Below, piece after piece: positions 49,965-58,476 of a stretch of DNA of 64,000 nt (positions within the stretch are counted from its first letter, which is position 1; every line of letters begins with the position of its first letter). Location of the stretch: NCBI RefSeq assembly GCF_004331465.1, contig NZ_SJKB01000010.1, forward strand, positions 186,001 to 250,000, read 5' to 3'. Made by a program: the position numbers and the translations under genes. Under the pieces are notes generated by a model. The model made no database searches. It had not been told where the DNA came from and worked only from the letters and a program-made list of their open reading frames with translations. The DNA comes from Kribbella pittospori (GTDB taxonomy: Bacteria > Actinomycetota > Actinomycetes > Propionibacteriales > Kribbellaceae).

Positions 49965-50978
49965 GTGCAATCACCATGGACGGACGCGGCGGCGAACCTG
50001 GCCATCCTCGGCGTCGGGGCGTTCGAGGAACGCGCCTACCGGATCCTGCTGCGCTCACCGGGGCTGACGGTGACCGGGCTGGCGGACCGGATGGGTTCGC
50101 CGGCCGGCCGGGTGCGTCGCGCGGTGACCGTGCTCGAGCAGTCGGGTCTGGTCAGCCGGTCACCGCTGCCCACGCCCCGATTGTTGCCGGTGGCACCCGA
50201 TGCGGCGATCGAGCCGCTGGTCCGCCGGCAGGAGTCGGAGCTGGAGCGGATCCGGGCGCTGGCCGCGTCCTGGGTCCCGGAGTTCCGCTCCGGCGGCAAC
50301 GCCGCGCCGACCGAGCTGATCGAGGTGGTCACCGGCGCCGACACGGTCCTCAGCCGCTTCGATCAGCTGCAGCGCGGGGCGGTGGAAGAGGTGCAGGTTC
50401 TCGACACCCCGCCGTACGCCGGTGACGCGGGGCCGATCACGAACGACGCGGAGTTCGAGGTCCTGGCCCGAGGGGTGACCTGCCGGGCGATCTACGCCCG
50501 GGCCGCGCTGGAACAGTCGCCGAACGCGGTGACCGCGATCCTGCGGTACGTCGCCGCCGGCGAGCAGGCCCGGGTCGCCTCCGAGCTGCCGTTGAAGCTG
50601 GCCACCTTCGATCGGAAGGTGGCCTTCATCCCGCAGTCGATCGCGCAGCGGGACATCGCCGGCGCGATCGTGGTGCATCCGTGCAGTCTGCTCGACGTCC
50701 TGCTCTTCGTCTTCGACCAGCTCTGGGCGGGGGCCACGCCGCTGACCGCGACCGGGTCGCTGCGCTCGGCCGAGCCGGACGGCGTCGCCGAACCGAGCGA
50801 GAACGACCGGAGGGTTCTGGCCCTGTTGGCCGGCGGCCTGAAGGACGAGGCCATCGCGCACCACCTCGGCTGGAGCCATCGCACCACCAGGCGGCGGATC
50901 GCCACGCTGATGTCGGCCTTGGGCGCCGATACGAGGTTCCAGGCCGGGCTGTACGCCGCCCGCGCGGGCTGGTTGTGA
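49965..50978 (+). CDS. TrmB-like/LuxR-type transcriptional regulator (second copy)
   Basis: 337 residues, GTG 49965, 9 bp after the protease stop, so probably co-transcribed with it. The N-terminal winged helix is VGAFEERAYRILLRSPGLTV and onward, the middle has LDTPPYAGDAG and the C-terminal LuxR helix-turn-helix is LLAGGLKDEAIAHHLGWSHR. It is a clear paralogue of the protein at 41319. A co-transcribed regulator suggests feedback control of protease production. Its signal is unknown. Confidence 0.84.
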   Translation: MQSPWTDAAANLAILGVGAFEERAYRILLRSPGLTVTGLADRMGSPAGRVRRAVTVLEQSGLVSRSPLPTPRLLPVAPDAAIEPLVRRQESELERIRALAASWVPEFRSGGNAAPTELIEVVTGADTVLSRFDQLQRGAVEEVQVLDTPPYAGDAGPITNDAEFEVLARGVTCRAIYARAALEQSPNAVTAILRYVAAGEQARVASELPLKLATFDRKVAFIPQSIAQRDIAGAIVVHPCSLLDVLLFVFDQLWAGATPLTATGSLRSAEPDGVAEPSENDRRVLALLAGGLKDEAIAHHLGWSHRTTRRRIATLMSALGADTRFQAGLYAARAGWL

Positions 50979-50986
50979 TCAGCCGG

Positions 50987-51304
50987 TCAGGCCGGCTGCT
51001 TCTGGGCAGCCAGGATCGCGTCGAGCAGGCCGGGGAAGGCCTGGTCCATGTCGGCGCGGCGGAGTGAGTTCATCCGCAGGGTGCCGACGTAGTACTGCCG
51101 GATCACGCCGGCGTCGCGCAGGACCCCGAAGTGGTGGGTCGCGGTGGCCTTGCCGACCGGCAGGTCGAAGCCGCCGCACTTGATGTCCGCGCCGAGCGCG
51201 TCGAGTTGCGTCACGATGCTGCGCCGGACCGGGTCGACCAGGGCTTCCAGCACCCGCTGGACGTCGAAGTCGGAGACCTCCGGGTGCTGCGGAATACGTC
51301 CCAT
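50987..51304 (-). CDS. ArsR-type winged-helix regulator
   Basis: 105 residues from ATG 51304. The winged helix is VLEALVDPVRRSIVTQLDAL with GKATATHHFGVLRDAGVIRQ as recognition helix and wing. A Cys in DIKCGGFDL is the only one, so a metal site of the ArsR/SmtB type is not evident; it belongs to the HTH_20 group. It is divergent from a quinone-oxidoreductase-like gene with a perfect 8-bp-arm palindrome between, and probably represses it. Confidence 0.85.
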   Translation of the reverse strand: MGRIPQHPEVSDFDVQRVLEALVDPVRRSIVTQLDALGADIKCGGFDLPVGKATATHHFGVLRDAGVIRQYYVGTLRMNSLRRADMDQAFPGLLDAILAAQKQPA

Positions 51305-51328
51305 GGGGTCAATAGTATGATCATCGCA

Positions 51329-51350
51329 AAGTTTGACGGTGATCAAACTT
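51329..51350. promoter_or_regulatory. ArsR-type operator
   Basis: AAGTTTGA (51329-51336) and TCAAACTT (51343-51350) form a perfect inverted repeat with a 6-bp spacer between the divergent ArsR and oxidoreductase genes. Confidence 0.7.
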
Positions 51351-51371
51351 ATCCTAGCGGGAGGTGATGGC

Positions 51372-52373
51372 ATGGCGAGGACGGTGCGGTTCCACCAGGC
51401 CGGCGGGCCGGACGTGCTGCGGCTGGACGACGTCGATCCGGGCGAGCCGGGTCCCGGTGAGGTGCGGGTCCGGGTGGACGCGGTCGGGATCAACCGGGCC
51501 GAGGTGCTGTTCCGCCGGGACCAGTACATCGAGCCGGTGAAGCAGTTCCCGTCCCGGCTCGGCGCCGAGGCGGCGGGCGTGATCGAGACGATCGGCCCGG
51601 ACGTCACCGGATTCGCGCCCGGCCAGGCCGTCAGCGTCGTACCGGCCTTCTCGCAGAACGACTACGGCGTGTACGCCGAGCAGGCGATCGTGCCCGCGAG
51701 TGCATTGGTGAATCGACCTGACGGCATCGATGCAATCGCGGGCGCGGCCGTCTGGATGCCGTACCTCACGGCGTACGGCGCGATGGTCGAGATCGCCGGA
51801 TTGCGTGCGGGGGAGACCGTGGTACTGAACGCGGCGTCCAGCAGCGTCGGCCTCGCGGCGATCCAGACCGCGAACCGCGTCGGCGCCACACCGTTGGTCG
51901 TCACGCGGACCCGCGCGAAGCGGCAGCGGCTGCTCGCCGAGGGCGCTGCCGAGGTGATCGTCTCGGACGAGGAAGATGTGGCCGGTCGCGTTCTCGACCT
52001 GACCGCGGGCCGCGGCGCGGAGTACGTGTTCGACGCGGTGGCCGGGCCGGGGGTCGTAAATCTGGCGCGCGTGGTGGCATCCGGCGGTACGTTGTTCCTC
52101 TGGGGTGCCCAGAGCGGACAACCCACGCCGTACCCGGGGTTCGAGCTGGGCATGCCGGCGCTCAATCTGCGCACCTATACGGTGCACGAGATCACCCGCG
52201 ATCCACAGCGGTTGCTCCGGGCAACAGCTTTTGTTTCGTCGGGCCTGCTCGCGGGCACGTTCCGCCCGGTGGTCGATCGAGTGTTCCCGCTGGAGCAGAT
52301 CGTTCAGGCCCACGAGCACATGGAGTCCAACAGCCAGGTCGGCAAGATCGTGGTCAGCGTCGATCACGGATAG
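51372..52373 (+). CDS. Zinc-independent alcohol dehydrogenase/quinone oxidoreductase
   Basis: 333 residues, GGGAGGTG before ATG 51372. The medium-chain dehydrogenase fold shows GINRAEVLFRRDQYIEPVKQ and the structural RLGAEAAGVIETIG. The nucleotide loop is ASSSVGLAAIQTA, a variant of the usual AxxGxxG. No zinc ligands are evident, so it is likely a quinone- or enone-reductase type. ArsR control and a following aldo-keto reductase gene suggest a carbonyl or electrophile detoxification pair. Confidence 0.88.
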   Translation: MARTVRFHQAGGPDVLRLDDVDPGEPGPGEVRVRVDAVGINRAEVLFRRDQYIEPVKQFPSRLGAEAAGVIETIGPDVTGFAPGQAVSVVPAFSQNDYGVYAEQAIVPASALVNRPDGIDAIAGAAVWMPYLTAYGAMVEIAGLRAGETVVLNAASSSVGLAAIQTANRVGATPLVVTRTRAKRQRLLAEGAAEVIVSDEEDVAGRVLDLTAGRGAEYVFDAVAGPGVVNLARVVASGGTLFLWGAQSGQPTPYPGFELGMPALNLRTYTVHEITRDPQRLLRATAFVSSGLLAGTFRPVVDRVFPLEQIVQAHEHMESNSQVGKIVVSVDHG

Positions 52374-52406
52374 CGGATCCGGCTGCTGCAACGAAGGGAT
52401 TTGACG

Positions 52407-53408
52407 ATGGAGTACCGCAATCTGGGCCGGACCGGCCTGAAGGTCAGCGAGGTGTGCCTGGGGGCGATGCACTTCGGCGGCCCGGCGGACGAGCAGACCA
52501 GCGTGCGCATCCTGGACGAGTTCGTCGAGGCCGGTGGCACGTTCATCGACACCGCCGACGTGTACAACGCCGGTGAGTCGGAGGCCGTGCTCGGCCGCTG
52601 GCTGAAGGGCCGCGACCGCGACTCGCTGGTGATCGCGACCAAGGTCTACGGCAGCATGGGTGACGGCCCGAACGACGACGGCCTCAGCCGCAAGCACATC
52701 CTCGCCGGGGTGGACGCCAGTCTGCGCCGGCTGGGCACCGACTACATCGACCTGTACTACACCCACGTGTGGGACACGGCGACGCCGATCGAGGAGACGC
52801 TGTCGACGCTCGACGTACTGGTGTCGTCGGGCAAGGTTCGCTACCTGGGCGCCAGCAATGTCACCGGTTGGCAGCTCCAGAAGGCTGTGGACGTGGCGAA
52901 GCAGGCCGGGATCAACGGGTACAGCGCATTGCAGCCGCTGTACAACCTGCTCGACCGCGAGGCCGAGTGGGAGTTGCTCGCCATCTGCCGCAACGAGGGA
53001 CTTGGTGTGATGCCGTGGAGTCCGCTGCGCGCGGGCTGGCTGGCGGGCCGGTTCCACCGGGGCATGGAGGCGCCGCCGGAGGGGACCCGGGTTGCGGAGG
53101 CCGCCAAGCAGGGGCTCTACGAGGCCTGGGACTACTACGACAACGACCGCACCTGGAACGTCCTGGACGCGTTGCATGCCATCGCGGCGGACACCGGTCG
53201 CAGCGTCGCGCAGGTCGCGCTGCGCTGGCTCATCCAGACCGAGCCTGTCACCGCACCGATCATCGGTCCCCGCACCCTCGAGCACTACACCGACAACATC
53301 GGTGCGGCCGGCTGGTCGCTCGACGCCGAGCAGCTCGCCCGACTGACCGAAGTCAGCGAGAAGCCGTCGGTCTACCCGTACAACCTGCTCTCAGGCTTCA
53401 ACCGCTGA
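52407..53408 (+). CDS. Aldo/keto reductase
   Basis: 333 residues from ATG 52407, GAAGGGA upstream; it starts 33 bp after the oxidoreductase gene. The barrel has the catalytic Asp and Tyr in FIDTADVYNAGESE, Lys in IATKVYG and His in YYTHVWD. The NADPH-binding stretch IIGPRTLEHYTDNIGA lies near the C-terminus. It belongs to the tas/YhdN-like group that reduces aldehydes and ketones. The 3' end overlaps the convergent MFS gene by 18 bp. Confidence 0.9.
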   Translation: MEYRNLGRTGLKVSEVCLGAMHFGGPADEQTSVRILDEFVEAGGTFIDTADVYNAGESEAVLGRWLKGRDRDSLVIATKVYGSMGDGPNDDGLSRKHILAGVDASLRRLGTDYIDLYYTHVWDTATPIEETLSTLDVLVSSGKVRYLGASNVTGWQLQKAVDVAKQAGINGYSALQPLYNLLDREAEWELLAICRNEGLGVMPWSPLRAGWLAGRFHRGMEAPPEGTRVAEAAKQGLYEAWDYYDNDRTWNVLDALHAIAADTGRSVAQVALRWLIQTEPVTAPIIGPRTLEHYTDNIGAAGWSLDAEQLARLTEVSEKPSVYPYNLLSGFNR

Positions 53409-54626
53409 GACCACGACGTCATCCTGGCGCGACGCCCTCGCCACGAGCAGGTGCAGCGCCAGGGTGACGGTCAGGATGACGGCCGCGATGCCGAGCAGGC
53501 CGTACGGCGAGGTGCCGGCGGCCAAGGAGACGCCGCCGAGCCCGCTGCCGAGGGCGGAACCGAGCGAGATGGCGCTGCCGTTCAAGGCCATCACGATGGC
53601 GGCGGAGTTCGGGGCGAGGGCCGCGAGACGGGCCTGCTGAGGTACGGCGGCGCCGCCGTTGCCGACGCCCGCGGCGAAGAACCACACCAGGCCGGTGACC
53701 GCGGTCACCGCGATCGGCAGGGCCAGGAAGGTCACCATCCCCAGCACCGAGTTCAGCAGCAGCCCGATCAGTACGACGGTCAGGACGCGCAGCGGCGTGA
53801 AGCGGTCGGTCAGCCGGCCGGTGACCGCGTTGCCGAGCATGCTGGCCACGCCGTACCCGAACATGATCACGATGATCATCCAGTCGAGCCGGAAGGTCGG
53901 CGCGAAGATCAGCGTGGCGTAGGTGAAGCAGGTGTAGCTGCTGCACAGGATGCCGGTCGTGACGAGCAGACCCGCCAACAGCCGCGGCCGGCCGAGCGGA
54001 CGCAGGCGCTCGGCCAGGGTCCCGGCCGGGAGGTGCAAGCGCGGAAGCTTGAGCATGATCCCGGCCAACGCGATCGTGCCGACCACCGCGACCAGGATCA
54101 TCGGGAACCGCCAGCTGGTCTGGCCGAGCGCCAGGCCGACCGGTACGCCGAGCGCGGTCGCGGTCATCCAGCCACCGAGCACGAACGACAGCGCCTTGCC
54201 GCGGTGCTGCGGCGGCGCGAGCGCGATCACGTACCCGGTCACCGCGGCGTTGAGCAGCGCCCCACCGAGCGCCGCCATCACGCGGCCGCCGAGCGCGGTC
54301 GCGTAGTTGGGCGCGAGCCCGACGACCAGGTTGCCGAGCACGAACACGGCCAGCGACAGCGCGATCGTCGTACGTCGCTCCCACCGGCTGGTGACCGTCC
54401 CGAGCACCGGGGCCGCGAGCGCCGAGGTCAGTGCGAACACCGACACCAGCTGCCCGGCGGCTGCCGCGCTCACCTCCAGATCGCCGGCGATGGCGGGCAG
54501 CAACCCGGCCAGCACGTAGCCGTCGATCCCCATCGAGAACGTCGCTACCGCCAGCCAGATCAGGGTCCGGTACGACAACCCGGCATCCTGCTGCACTCCC
54601 GAGGCCGGGCCTTCCGTTGCCGTCAC
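53391..54626 (-). CDS. MFS transporter (DHA1-like, 12 helices)
   Basis: 411 residues from GTG 54626; the ribosome binding site is weak and the frame continues upstream to 54662. Twelve hydrophobic helices are visible, beginning LIWLAVATFSMGIDGYVLAG. The motif A-like loop is TSRWERRTTIALSL, and a motif in helix 5 is GGWMTATALGVPVGLALGQ. Such transporters export drugs, arabinose-like sugars or metabolites. The region upstream holds the LacI operators, which more likely serve the divergent sulfatase operon. Confidence 0.87.
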   Translation of the reverse strand: MTATEGPASGVQQDAGLSYRTLIWLAVATFSMGIDGYVLAGLLPAIAGDLEVSAAAAGQLVSVFALTSALAAPVLGTVTSRWERRTTIALSLAVFVLGNLVVGLAPNYATALGGRVMAALGGALLNAAVTGYVIALAPPQHRGKALSFVLGGWMTATALGVPVGLALGQTSWRFPMILVAVVGTIALAGIMLKLPRLHLPAGTLAERLRPLGRPRLLAGLLVTTGILCSSYTCFTYATLIFAPTFRLDWMIIVIMFGYGVASMLGNAVTGRLTDRFTPLRVLTVVLIGLLLNSVLGMVTFLALPIAVTAVTGLVWFFAAGVGNGGAAVPQQARLAALAPNSAAIVMALNGSAISLGSALGSGLGGVSLAAGTSPYGLLGIAAVILTVTLALHLLVARASRQDDVVVSAVEA

Positions 54627-54728
54627 GCGCCTAGTCGACCATCGCGCCGACCGGTTAAGCAACCTCCTTACCGAATCGTGGCCGTCGGCGTCGGCCCTTG
54701 ACGCGGGCAGCCGGCGTACGCCAATCTT

Positions 54729-54753
54729 TACAGCGCTGTATTACAGCGCTGTA
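54729..54753. promoter_or_regulatory. Two LacI-type operators
   Basis: TACAGCGCTGTA occurs twice, at 54729-54740 and 54742-54753, as exact 12-bp palindromes with the central CG step typical of LacI/GalR operators. They lie about 40 bp upstream of the sulfatase ATG and are probably bound by the LacI protein encoded at 59312. Confidence 0.8.
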
Positions 54754-54789
54754 CAACATTGCCGCCCGACCGCCAGGAGAGACCAGGGA

Positions 54790-56265
54790 ATGCGTCCCGA
54801 CATCGTCATCGTGATGACCGACCAGCAACGCGCCGGATTCACCCGCCGGAGCGGCTACCCGGTCGACACCATGCCTTTCGTCGACCGGCTGGCGGCCGCC
54901 GGAACCGACTTCACCCAGGCCTACACCTCGGCCCCCGCCTGCGTGCCCGCCCGTACCAGCCTGCTGACCGGACGCTTCCCCAGCGCCCACCAGGTCCGGC
55001 AGAACAGCACGCCGGCGCATGCCAGGTTCGAGGCCGACCTCCTCGACGTACTGCGGGCGGCGGAGTACCAACTGCACTTCGCGGGCAAGCCGCACATGCC
55101 GCGGGGTGCCGACGACTTCGACACGTACAACGGCCCCTACTTCCACACCCACGGTCCGGAGCGCGACAAGCAGGAGCAAGCCTTCGACGGGTGGCTCGAG
55201 CGACTCGACCACGGTGTCTCCGAGGAGCCCACGCCGTACGAGCTGCGCTGCCAACTGCCGTACCGGATCACCACTGACGCACTGGCCGCCGTGGACGCTG
55301 CCGATCCGGACCAGCCGGGGCTCTTCTGGGTGTCGTATCCCGAGCCGCACAACCCGTACCAGGTGCCGGAGCCCTACTTCTCGATGGTCGCGCCCGACGA
55401 TGTCCCGGACCGGATCACCGGCCCGGAAGGCGCCGAGGTCAAAGGTGGCAGCTACGCGTGGTTGCGTCGGCTGCAGGAGGAGAAGCGGCCCGGGTACGAC
55501 GCGGGCTGGCGCCGGTACGCCGCCAACTACCTCGGGATGCTGCGACTCCTGGACGAGCAGATCGAGCGCCTGCACGAAGGTCTCGCCAAGCGGACGCGAC
55601 CGCGGTTGACGATCGTGCTGGCCGACCACGGCGACTACGTCGGCGAGTACGGCCTGCAGCGCAAGGGCGCTGGGCTCTCGGAATTCCTGCTGCGGATCCC
55701 GTTGGTCATCGCCGGGGACGGCGTCGCGACCCAGCGCCGCGACGAGCCTGTGTCGATTGTCGACATTCTGCCGACCATCTGTGAGGCGGTCGGTCAGCCT
55801 CTGCCCGAGGGCGTCCAGGGCCGGAGTCTGCTGCCACTCGCCCACGGCGAGGGGGCACCGGAGGCGGAGTTCGGCAGCATCATCGCCGAGCAGGGCTTCG
55901 GCGGACGCGCCCGCGACGTCACCGATCGACCGCCACTGCACTTCTCGTACGACGGCCCGACGTTCGACGAACTCAACACGGTCACCCAGTCCGGAGCGGC
56001 GCGCATGCTGCGCAGCGGCCAGTGGAAGCTCATCGTCCACGCGGATCTCGCCGGCGAGCTGTACGACCTCGACGCCGATCCGGCCGAGCTGGACAACCTC
56101 TTCGACAGCGAACGCCACCTGGCCGTCCGCGCCCGGCTGCTGCACCAACTCGCCCGCTGGCAGGCACGACTCACCGACGACCTGCCGACCGGCGTCTACG
56201 TCCCGCTTCGCCTTGAACACAACTGGCGCTGGGCCCCCACCACGCCAACGAGCAGGGAGAACTGA
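54790..56265 (+). CDS. Type I sulfatase
   Basis: 491 residues, AGGAGAG before ATG, no signal peptide. The sulfatase core has the metal Asp residues in VIVMTDQQRAG and the formylglycine motif C-x-P-x-R with Cys51 (ACVPARTSLLTG). The second metal site is in LADHGDYVGEYG. The C-terminal subdomain contains QWKLIVHADLAGELYDLDAD. It would remove sulfate esters from a carbohydrate inside the cytoplasm after import by the transporter genes that follow. Activity requires a formylglycine-generating enzyme, not encoded here. Confidence 0.9.
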   Translation: MRPDIVIVMTDQQRAGFTRRSGYPVDTMPFVDRLAAAGTDFTQAYTSAPACVPARTSLLTGRFPSAHQVRQNSTPAHARFEADLLDVLRAAEYQLHFAGKPHMPRGADDFDTYNGPYFHTHGPERDKQEQAFDGWLERLDHGVSEEPTPYELRCQLPYRITTDALAAVDAADPDQPGLFWVSYPEPHNPYQVPEPYFSMVAPDDVPDRITGPEGAEVKGGSYAWLRRLQEEKRPGYDAGWRRYAANYLGMLRLLDEQIERLHEGLAKRTRPRLTIVLADHGDYVGEYGLQRKGAGLSEFLLRIPLVIAGDGVATQRRDEPVSIVDILPTICEAVGQPLPEGVQGRSLLPLAHGEGAPEAEFGSIIAEQGFGGRARDVTDRPPLHFSYDGPTFDELNTVTQSGAARMLRSGQWKLIVHADLAGELYDLDADPAELDNLFDSERHLAVRARLLHQLARWQARLTDDLPTGVYVPLRLEHNWRWAPTTPTSREN

Positions 56266-56266
56266 C

Positions 56267-57532
56267 ATGAATCCGTCCACCTTCAGCCGCCGTACCCTGC
56301 TGGGTCTCGGTGCCGCCACGGCCGCCGCCACCATGCTGCCCGGTTGCTCCGCGAAGTCGGGGCCGATGCGGGTCGCGTGGTACGGGCCTGACCCGGTGAC
56401 CAAGGCGATCAACAAGGCACTGGACGCGTGGAAGTCCAACGGTGGTGCCGAGTTCGCCCCGGAGAGCGCGCCGTTCGACGACTACTGGGACAAGCTGGCC
56501 ACGCAGACCTCCGGCAACAACGCGCCCGACGTACTGCGGATGTCGATGAGCTACTTCAGCGACTACGCCGGTCGCGGTGCCCTCAAGGACCTGGGCTCAC
56601 TGGGCATCGACACGTCCGCGCTGGACCCGGACGTGGCCGGCAGCGGCACCGCGGACGGCAAGAACTTCGGCATCGGGCAGAGCTCGATCAGCTACGCCAT
56701 GTACGTCGACGAGGCCGCTGTGAAGAAGGCCGGCGGCACCGTCCCCGAACAGGGGTGGACGTGGGACGCGTTCGCCGAGTTCGCCAAGGACTACTCGGGA
56801 TCGGTGCAGGGCACCTTCGGGTCCAGCGACCAGGCCGGCAACTTCCAGTTGTTCGAGGTGTTCGCCCGTCAGCACGGGACCGAGATGTTCTCCGACGACG
56901 GTGCGAAGCTGACGACCAGCAAGGACACGATCCAGGAGTGGTTCCAGTACTGGGCGGATCTGCGGACGGCCAAGGCCGCGCCGTCGCAGAACGTCAGCGG
57001 CGAGACCACCGCGATCGAGAAGTCCCTGGTGGCGACCGGGAAGGCGCCGCTGCAGTTCGGCTGGGTGCAGCAGGTCACCTTCTATCAACCGCTGGTCAAG
57101 AGCCCGTTGACTGTGCTGCCGGTGCCTCAGGACACGGCCGGCGACCTCAAGGGCCAGTTCATCAAGGCCCTCGACCTGTGGTGCATTTCGGCCGCGAGCA
57201 AGCACCCCGAGGACGCGGCGAAGCTGATCGGGTTCCTGCTCAACGACGAGACGGCGATCAAGACCATCGGCATCCTGCTCGGCGTACCGCCGTCGAAGAA
57301 GGCGCGCGACGTGGTCTCGGCCGAGGCCGACTCCGCCGGTGCGCGCGCGATCGCGTACGTCGAGGACATCGCCGGCAAGGTCGGTCCGTCGCCGCAACCC
57401 TGGCCGAAGGGGTACGGCGAACTCCTCACCGGCTTCGGGCGCATCGCCGAGAACATCGGCTTCGGCAAGGCCACCCCGGCCTCCGGCGCGACCGAGTTCG
57501 TCGAGCTGGCGGGGAAGACGCTGGGCCAGTGA
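56267..57532 (+). CDS. ABC sugar transporter, substrate-binding lipoprotein
   Basis: 421 residues, ATG one base after the sulfatase stop. The signal FSRRTLLGLGAATAAATMLP followed by GC has both a twin-arginine and a lipobox (Cys27). The mature protein has the two-lobe pattern of family 1 (CUT1) binding proteins, with NNAPDVLRMSMSYFSDYAG, EQGWTWDAFAEFAKDYSG and FQLFEVFARQHGTEMF. It would deliver a saccharide, here probably sulfated, to the permeases. The GTG of the next gene overlaps its stop. Confidence 0.9.
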   Translation: MNPSTFSRRTLLGLGAATAAATMLPGCSAKSGPMRVAWYGPDPVTKAINKALDAWKSNGGAEFAPESAPFDDYWDKLATQTSGNNAPDVLRMSMSYFSDYAGRGALKDLGSLGIDTSALDPDVAGSGTADGKNFGIGQSSISYAMYVDEAAVKKAGGTVPEQGWTWDAFAEFAKDYSGSVQGTFGSSDQAGNFQLFEVFARQHGTEMFSDDGAKLTTSKDTIQEWFQYWADLRTAKAAPSQNVSGETTAIEKSLVATGKAPLQFGWVQQVTFYQPLVKSPLTVLPVPQDTAGDLKGQFIKALDLWCISAASKHPEDAAKLIGFLLNDETAIKTIGILLGVPPSKKARDVVSAEADSAGARAIAYVEDIAGKVGPSPQPWPKGYGELLTGFGRIAENIGFGKATPASGATEFVELAGKTLGQ

Positions 57533-58476
57533 GCCGACGACGCTTGTCGCCACCCACATCGCGGTCCGCTGCCGACTCGTTCGGAACCCGTCTCCGCCAG
57601 AGCGTCCCGGGGTACCTGTTCCTGTTGCCCTGGCTGATCGGCGTCCTCGGCCTGACCGTCGGCCCGATGGTGTTGTCGCTGTACTACTCGTTCACCGACT
57701 ATGCGCTGTTCAACACCCCGGCCTGGACCGGACTGCACAACTACACGGCGCTGTTCCACGACGCCCGCTACCTGCATTCGCTGCGCGTGACGTTCCTGTA
57801 CGTCGCGGTGTCGGTGCCGCTGGAGATGACCTTCGCCCTCGCGATCGCCGTACTGCTCAACCGTGGTTTGCGTGGTCTCGCGGTCTATCGCGCTCTGTAC
57901 TACGTGCCGAGTCTGCTCGGTGGCAGTGTCGCGATCGCCCTGCTCTGGCAGCAGATCTTCGGCAGTGACGGTCTGCTCAACCACGTCCTCGGCCTGTTCG
58001 GCATCCAGGGACATGGCTGGATCTCCGAGCCGGGTACGGCGCTGTGGACGCTGATCGTGCTGCGGGTGTGGCAGTTCGGCGCTCCGATGGTCATCTTCCT
58101 GGCCGGGCTGCGGCAGATCCCGGACGACGTGATGGAAGCGGCCGAGATGGACGGCGCGAACAAGTGGCAGCGGTTCTGGCGGGTCACACTGCCGCTGCTC
58201 TCGCCGGTTGTGTTCTTCAACCTGGTGCTGCAGATCATCGGTGCGTTCCAGGCGTTCACCCCGGCGTACATCATCAGCGGCGGCAAGGGCGGGCCGTCGG
58301 ATTCGACGCTGTTCTACACGCTGTACCTGTACCAGCAGGCGTTCGGCAACTTCCGGATGGGGTACGCCGCCGCGATGGCCTGGGTCCTGCTGCTGATCAT
58401 CGCGGTGTTCACCGGCCTGAACTTCGTGCTCGGCCGCACCTGGGTGTTCTACGGAGACGAAGGGGTCCGCCGATGA
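57529..58476 (+). CDS. ABC sugar transporter permease 1 (MalF-like)
   Basis: 315 residues, GTG start overlapping the TGA of the binding-protein gene. Six hydrophobic helices are present (the first is LPWLIGVLGLTVGPMVLSLY). The EAA loop EAAEMDGANKWQRFWRVTLP, which contacts the ATPase, is in the fourth cytoplasmic loop. No ATPase gene lies nearby; in actinobacteria a shared MsiK-type ATPase usually serves such importers. Confidence 0.93.
   Translation: MSRRRLSPPTSRSAADSFGTRLRQSVPGYLFLLPWLIGVLGLTVGPMVLSLYYSFTDYALFNTPAWTGLHNYTALFHDARYLHSLRVTFLYVAVSVPLEMTFALAIAVLLNRGLRGLAVYRALYYVPSLLGGSVAIALLWQQIFGSDGLLNHVLGLFGIQGHGWISEPGTALWTLIVLRVWQFGAPMVIFLAGLRQIPDDVMEAAEMDGANKWQRFWRVTLPLLSPVVFFNLVLQIIGAFQAFTPAYIISGGKGGPSDSTLFYTLYLYQQAFGNFRMGYAAAMAWVLLLIIAVFTGLNFVLGRTWVFYGDEGVRR

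Noticed and set aside
51354..53285. A 643-codon minus-strand frame opposite the oxidoreductase and aldo-keto reductase genes
   Set aside because: It spans two well-supported plus-strand genes and their junction, and shows only antisense-type composition.
54655..56439. A 594-codon minus-strand frame opposite the sulfatase
   Set aside because: It is antisense to a fully supported sulfatase and covers the LacI operators.
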